From Actinomycetota bacterium (GTDB lineage: Bacteria > Actinomycetota > Actinomycetes > Mycobacteriales > Mycobacteriaceae): DNA of 19,517 nucleotides. The DNA lies in NCBI GenBank assembly GCA_005787665.1, contig SYAB01000421.1:1-19517 (forward strand), read 5' to 3'. Both the position numbers and the translations under genes were made by a program. Of the stretch, positions 13,982-19,517 are shown in pieces. A model generated the notes under the pieces. It made no database searches. It worked only from the letters and a program-made list of their open reading frames with translations, and was not told the DNA's origin. Every line of letters begins with the position of its first letter. Position 1 is the first letter of the stretch.

Positions 13982-14770
13982 GTGACACGCAGGCACCCCG
14001 GTGAGGTCGATCTGGACTTCCCGCGCGAGTGGATCGAATTCCACGATCCGGCCAACCCCGAGCACCTGATCGCCGCCGACCTGACCTGGCTGCTGTCGAA
14101 TTGGACCTGCGTCTTCGGCACCCCGGCCTGCCGGGGCACCGTCGAGGGCCGGCCCGACGACGGATGCTGTTCGCACGGGGCGTTCCTGTCCGACGACGAT
14201 GACCGGGCCAAACTCGACGACGCCGTGGCGACGCTGACCGACGCGGATTGGCAGTTCCGCGACAAGGGACTGGGACCTAAGGGCTACCTCGAGATGGACG
14301 AGTACGACGGTGAGCCCAACCTGCGGACCCGCAAGTACAAAGGGGCGTGCATCTTCCTGAACCGTGCGGGCTTTCCGGGGGGAATCGGCTGCGCCCTGCA
14401 CAGCAAGGCGCTGGCGGTCGGAGTCGAGCCCCTGACCATGAAACCCGAAGTGTGCTGGCAGCTTCCGATCCGGCGCAGCCAGGAGTGGGTGACCCGGCCG
14501 GACGGCACCGAGATCCTGAAGACCACCGTCACCGAGTACGACCGGCGAGGCTGGGGAGAAGGCGGTGAGGACCTGCACTGGTACTGCACCGGCGATCCCG
14601 CCGCGCACGTCGGCAGCAAGCCGGTCTGGCAGGCCTACGCCCCGGAACTCACCGAACTGCTCGGCGAGAAGGCCTATGCCGAACTGGCGGCGATGTGTAA
14701 GCGGCGCGGCGGATTCCCGCTGCTCGCCGTCCACCCGGCGACCCGGGCGGCGAGCAACACGCCGTCCTGA
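13982..14770 (+). CDS. Cysteine-rich conserved hypothetical protein (Rv0495c type)
   Basis: A 262-residue protein of unknown function, conserved next to ppx in mycobacteria. It has nine cysteines (43, 50, 62, 63, 123, 137, 158, 202, 239) with nearby histidines, in blocks [44 protein letters not shown] and HWYCTGDP. The pattern resembles metal- or iron-sulfur-binding cysteine proteins of the YkgJ/DUF3109 kind, but I cannot confirm the family. There is no signal peptide or membrane segment, so it is probably cytosolic. The frame stays open upstream across the divergent promoter; GTG at 13982 is chosen because a TACCGT -10 box precedes it by eight bases. Confidence 0.82.
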   Translation: MTRRHPGEVDLDFPREWIEFHDPANPEHLIAADLTWLLSNWTCVFGTPACRGTVEGRPDDGCCSHGAFLSDDDDRAKLDDAVATLTDADWQFRDKGLGPKGYLEMDEYDGEPNLRTRKYKGACIFLNRAGFPGGIGCALHSKALAVGVEPLTMKPEVCWQLPIRRSQEWVTRPDGTEILKTTVTEYDRRGWGEGGEDLHWYCTGDPAAHVGSKPVWQAYAPELTELLGEKAYAELAAMCKRRGGFPLLAVHPATRAASNTPS

Positions 14771-14773
14771 TCG

Positions 14774-14787
14774 CGGCGGGAACGCCG
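14774..14787 (+). terminator. Small hairpin after the cysteine-rich gene
   Basis: CGGCG-GGAA-CGCCG begins four bases after the stop codon at 14770. It is a 5-bp GC stem with a GNRA-like loop and no T-run, so it is a weak terminator candidate. The rest of 14788-14852 shows nothing clear. Confidence 0.3.
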
Positions 14788-14826
14788 ACCCCGCGCCGGA
14801 CGTGGTGCCTCCGGCCAACCCGTTGA

Positions 14827-18147
<3,321 letters not shown>

Positions 18148-18161
<14 letters not shown>

Positions 18162-19272
18162 CGATCACCTCCCGGTAGAGCCGTTCGAGTCGATCCACCC
18201 AGGTCGGCATGGAGTACTGCTCCTCGACGCGGGCCCGTCCGGCCAGCCCGTAGGCGTCCGCCCGCTCGGGATCGGAGATGGTGTCCAGCAGAGCCTGGGT
18301 CAGGGCCGGGACGTCGCGCATCGGCACCAGCCTGCCGGTGATGTCGTCCAGCACGATCTCACGGGTCCCGCCGGCGTCGGTGGCCACCACCGGCAGCCCG
18401 CAGGCGCCCGCCTCGATCAGGGCGGTCGGCAACGCTTCGTCGACCGATGACGACACCACGCCGTCGAGGGTGGGCAGGATCTCGGGGACATCCTCCCGGC
18501 GGCCCAACAACTGCACGGACTGCTCCAACCCGGCCTCGGACACGGCGCGCTCGATATCGGGCCGACTCGGCCCGTCACCGATGATCAGCAGCTTCGCCTC
18601 CGGATGGACCGCCACCACCCCCGCCCAGGCCCGCACCAGGTCCGCATGGTTCTTGTCCGGACGCAGCGCGGCGACCATCGCCCACACCGGCCGATCGGCC
18701 GAGAGCGCCCTGGTGCGGAGCGCATAACGGTTCAGGTCGACGCCGTTGGGGATCATCCGCCAGGTCCGCCGGGCCGGCCCGTGAATACGGGCGTACTCGT
18801 CGAAGGCATGCTGGGAGACCAGCACGAGCCGGCCGAGTCGCGCCGGGATGCGCACCGAGAGGCGTTCTTTGAGCCACTCGCCGCGGGAGGTATGCGGCTG
18901 GGGGCTGAGGTGCAACGTCGCGACGACCGGCTTGCCCACCAGTCGAGCAGCGAGGGGCACCAGGGTGGCGGCATAGCCGAGATGGGCGTGCACCACATCC
19001 ACCGGGGCGCGTCGCAGGGTCCGGACCAGCCGGACGAAGCCCGGCAGGTCGAGCAGTTTGCGCACCGAGATGTAGGCCGGGTCCAGGCCCGCGTCGGACA
19101 GCCGGTCGAACAGGGCGGTCCGGCCACTGGACTCGGGGGCCAGGCTGGCGACCGAGACGTCCAACGACCGCGGGTCGTATCGGCCCAACTCGGCGATGAG
19201 GTTCTCCGCGCCGCCGAAGTTGTAGGAGTCCAGCACCATCAGCACCCGGATCGGAGTGGATTCCCGGCTCAC
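18148..19272 (-). CDS. GT4-family glycosyltransferase
   Basis: A 374-residue GT-B glycosyltransferase. The N-terminal acceptor domain contains LDSYNFGGAENLIAELG (14-30), HAHLGYAA, and VATLHLSPQPH. The C-terminal donor domain has IPNGVDLNRY (174-183), ALRPDKNHADLVRA (202-215), IIGDGPSRPDIE, and an intact EX7E motif at Glu279 to Glu287 in VDEALPTALIEAGACG. It probably transfers a nucleotide-activated sugar on the cytosolic face of the membrane. A longer frame reaches 19326, but the upstream gene's TGA overlaps GTG 19272 (GTGA), so this start is chosen. Its end overlaps the fused glycosyltransferase start by 14 bp. The gene is part of a co-translated sugar-transfer operon. Confidence 0.87.
18162..18171 (-). 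promoter_or_regulatory. Strong ribosome-binding site before the fused glycosyltransferase
   Basis: On the minus strand GGAGGTGATC is complementary to the 16S rRNA 3' end over about ten bases and lies one base before the GTG at 18161, with the GGAGG core six bases away. It lies inside the end of the upstream glycosyltransferase gene and fixes the GTG start. Confidence 0.7.
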
Positions 19273-19517
19273 GTCAACACCCGCAACTGGGCCCAGGGAA
19301 CGTGCTCCATCGCGTCGTAGTCCCATCGGAACCCGGCCTTCTGGTAGACCGCGCCCAGCACACCCGGGGCCGCGGTGCGGTCCAGTTCGAAACTGACGCT
19401 CAACGGGGTGTCGGCGACGTCCATCAGATAGCCGCCGTACTGCTGCATCGCCGTGGCGACCGCCCGCTCCCCCGGGCTCAGATCCAGCGCCGCCAGGTCG
19501 ATGTCGGGGTCCAGTTG
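19269..19517 (-). CDS. Unknown protein, C-terminal 82 residues
   Basis: Reading the minus strand from the window edge gives an open frame of 82 residues ending in WAQLRVLT and TGA at 19269. It begins QLDPDIDLAALDLSPGERAV and contains AMQQYGGYLMDVADTPLSVSFELD and EHVPWAQLRVL. This wording resembles the C-terminal ends of secreted or surface polysaccharide-associated proteins in actinobacteria, but that is a weak impression and no domain can be named. Its TGA overlaps the GTG of the glycosyltransferase gene, so it belongs to the same operon. Most of the protein lies outside the window. Confidence 0.7.
   Translation of the reverse strand, partial: QLDPDIDLAALDLSPGERAVATAMQQYGGYLMDVADTPLSVSFELDRTAAPGVLGAVYQKAGFRWDYDAMEHVPWAQLRVLT

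Overview
The window is high-GC (about 70%) chromosomal DNA from a member of the Mycobacteriaceae, most likely a non-tuberculous Mycobacterium/Mycolicibacterium. The reasons are the strong G/C third-position bias, GTG and TTG starts, TAnnnT -10 boxes placed directly before start codons, and a gene order that follows, from memory, the M. tuberculosis block Rv0512 (hemB) to Rv0495c in inverted orientation. No tRNA, rRNA, insertion sequence, prophage or CRISPR array was seen. Genes are packed tightly and no gene-free stretch exceeds 300 bases (longest about 170 bases, 5660-5828).

Layout. 1-4368 (minus): tetrapyrrole operon transcribed hemA > hemC > hemD (methyltransferase-like/uroporphyrinogen-III synthase fusion) > hemB (cut by the window edge). 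4478-4753 (minus): glutaredoxin-like protein, separated by only 39 bp from a divergent HAD phosphatase (serB1-like). 5829-6335 (plus): HadA-like hot-dog protein, convergent with 6332-8448 (minus): an SDR of the 'galE2' type and a PlsC-like acyltransferase. 8516-8986 (minus): the 33-residue ribosomal protein bS22 and a BldC/excisionase-type DNA-binding protein. 9126-9986 (minus): proC. 10008-13939 (minus): a compact operon of Ppx/GppA phosphatase, acidic-repeat membrane protein, TIM-barrel isomerase-like protein and acyl-CoA thioesterase-like protein. 13982-14770 (plus): a cysteine-rich conserved hypothetical, divergent from ppx. 14866-15807 (plus): UDP-glucose 4-epimerase (galE1-like). 15804-19517 (minus): an overlapping operon with a partial unknown protein, a GT4 glycosyltransferase, and a 785-residue protein made of two GT-B glycosyltransferase units.

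How the genes work together. HemA makes glutamate-1-semialdehyde; HemB, HemC and HemD act in sequence from 5-aminolevulinate to uroporphyrinogen III. The 8.5-14.8 kb part is the conserved mycobacterial neighbourhood of proC and ppx1. To the right of the cysteine-rich gene the conserved order, as remembered, stops and a sugar/glycosyltransferase locus begins, which I read as an accessory cell-surface or exopolysaccharide region. Compared with remembered M. tuberculosis order, mmpS2/mmpL2 and cmaA2 are missing from their usual positions.

Most worth a second look: a burst of rare codons forming two abutting hairpins inside hemC; a 47-nt composite hairpin in the leader of the BldC-type gene; a C7/G6 homopolymer pair at the junction of the fused glycosyltransferase; perfect in-frame tandem repeats in the acidic membrane protein; and seven genes with leaderless-type promoters. 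I do not see a clear new defence or mobile system here.
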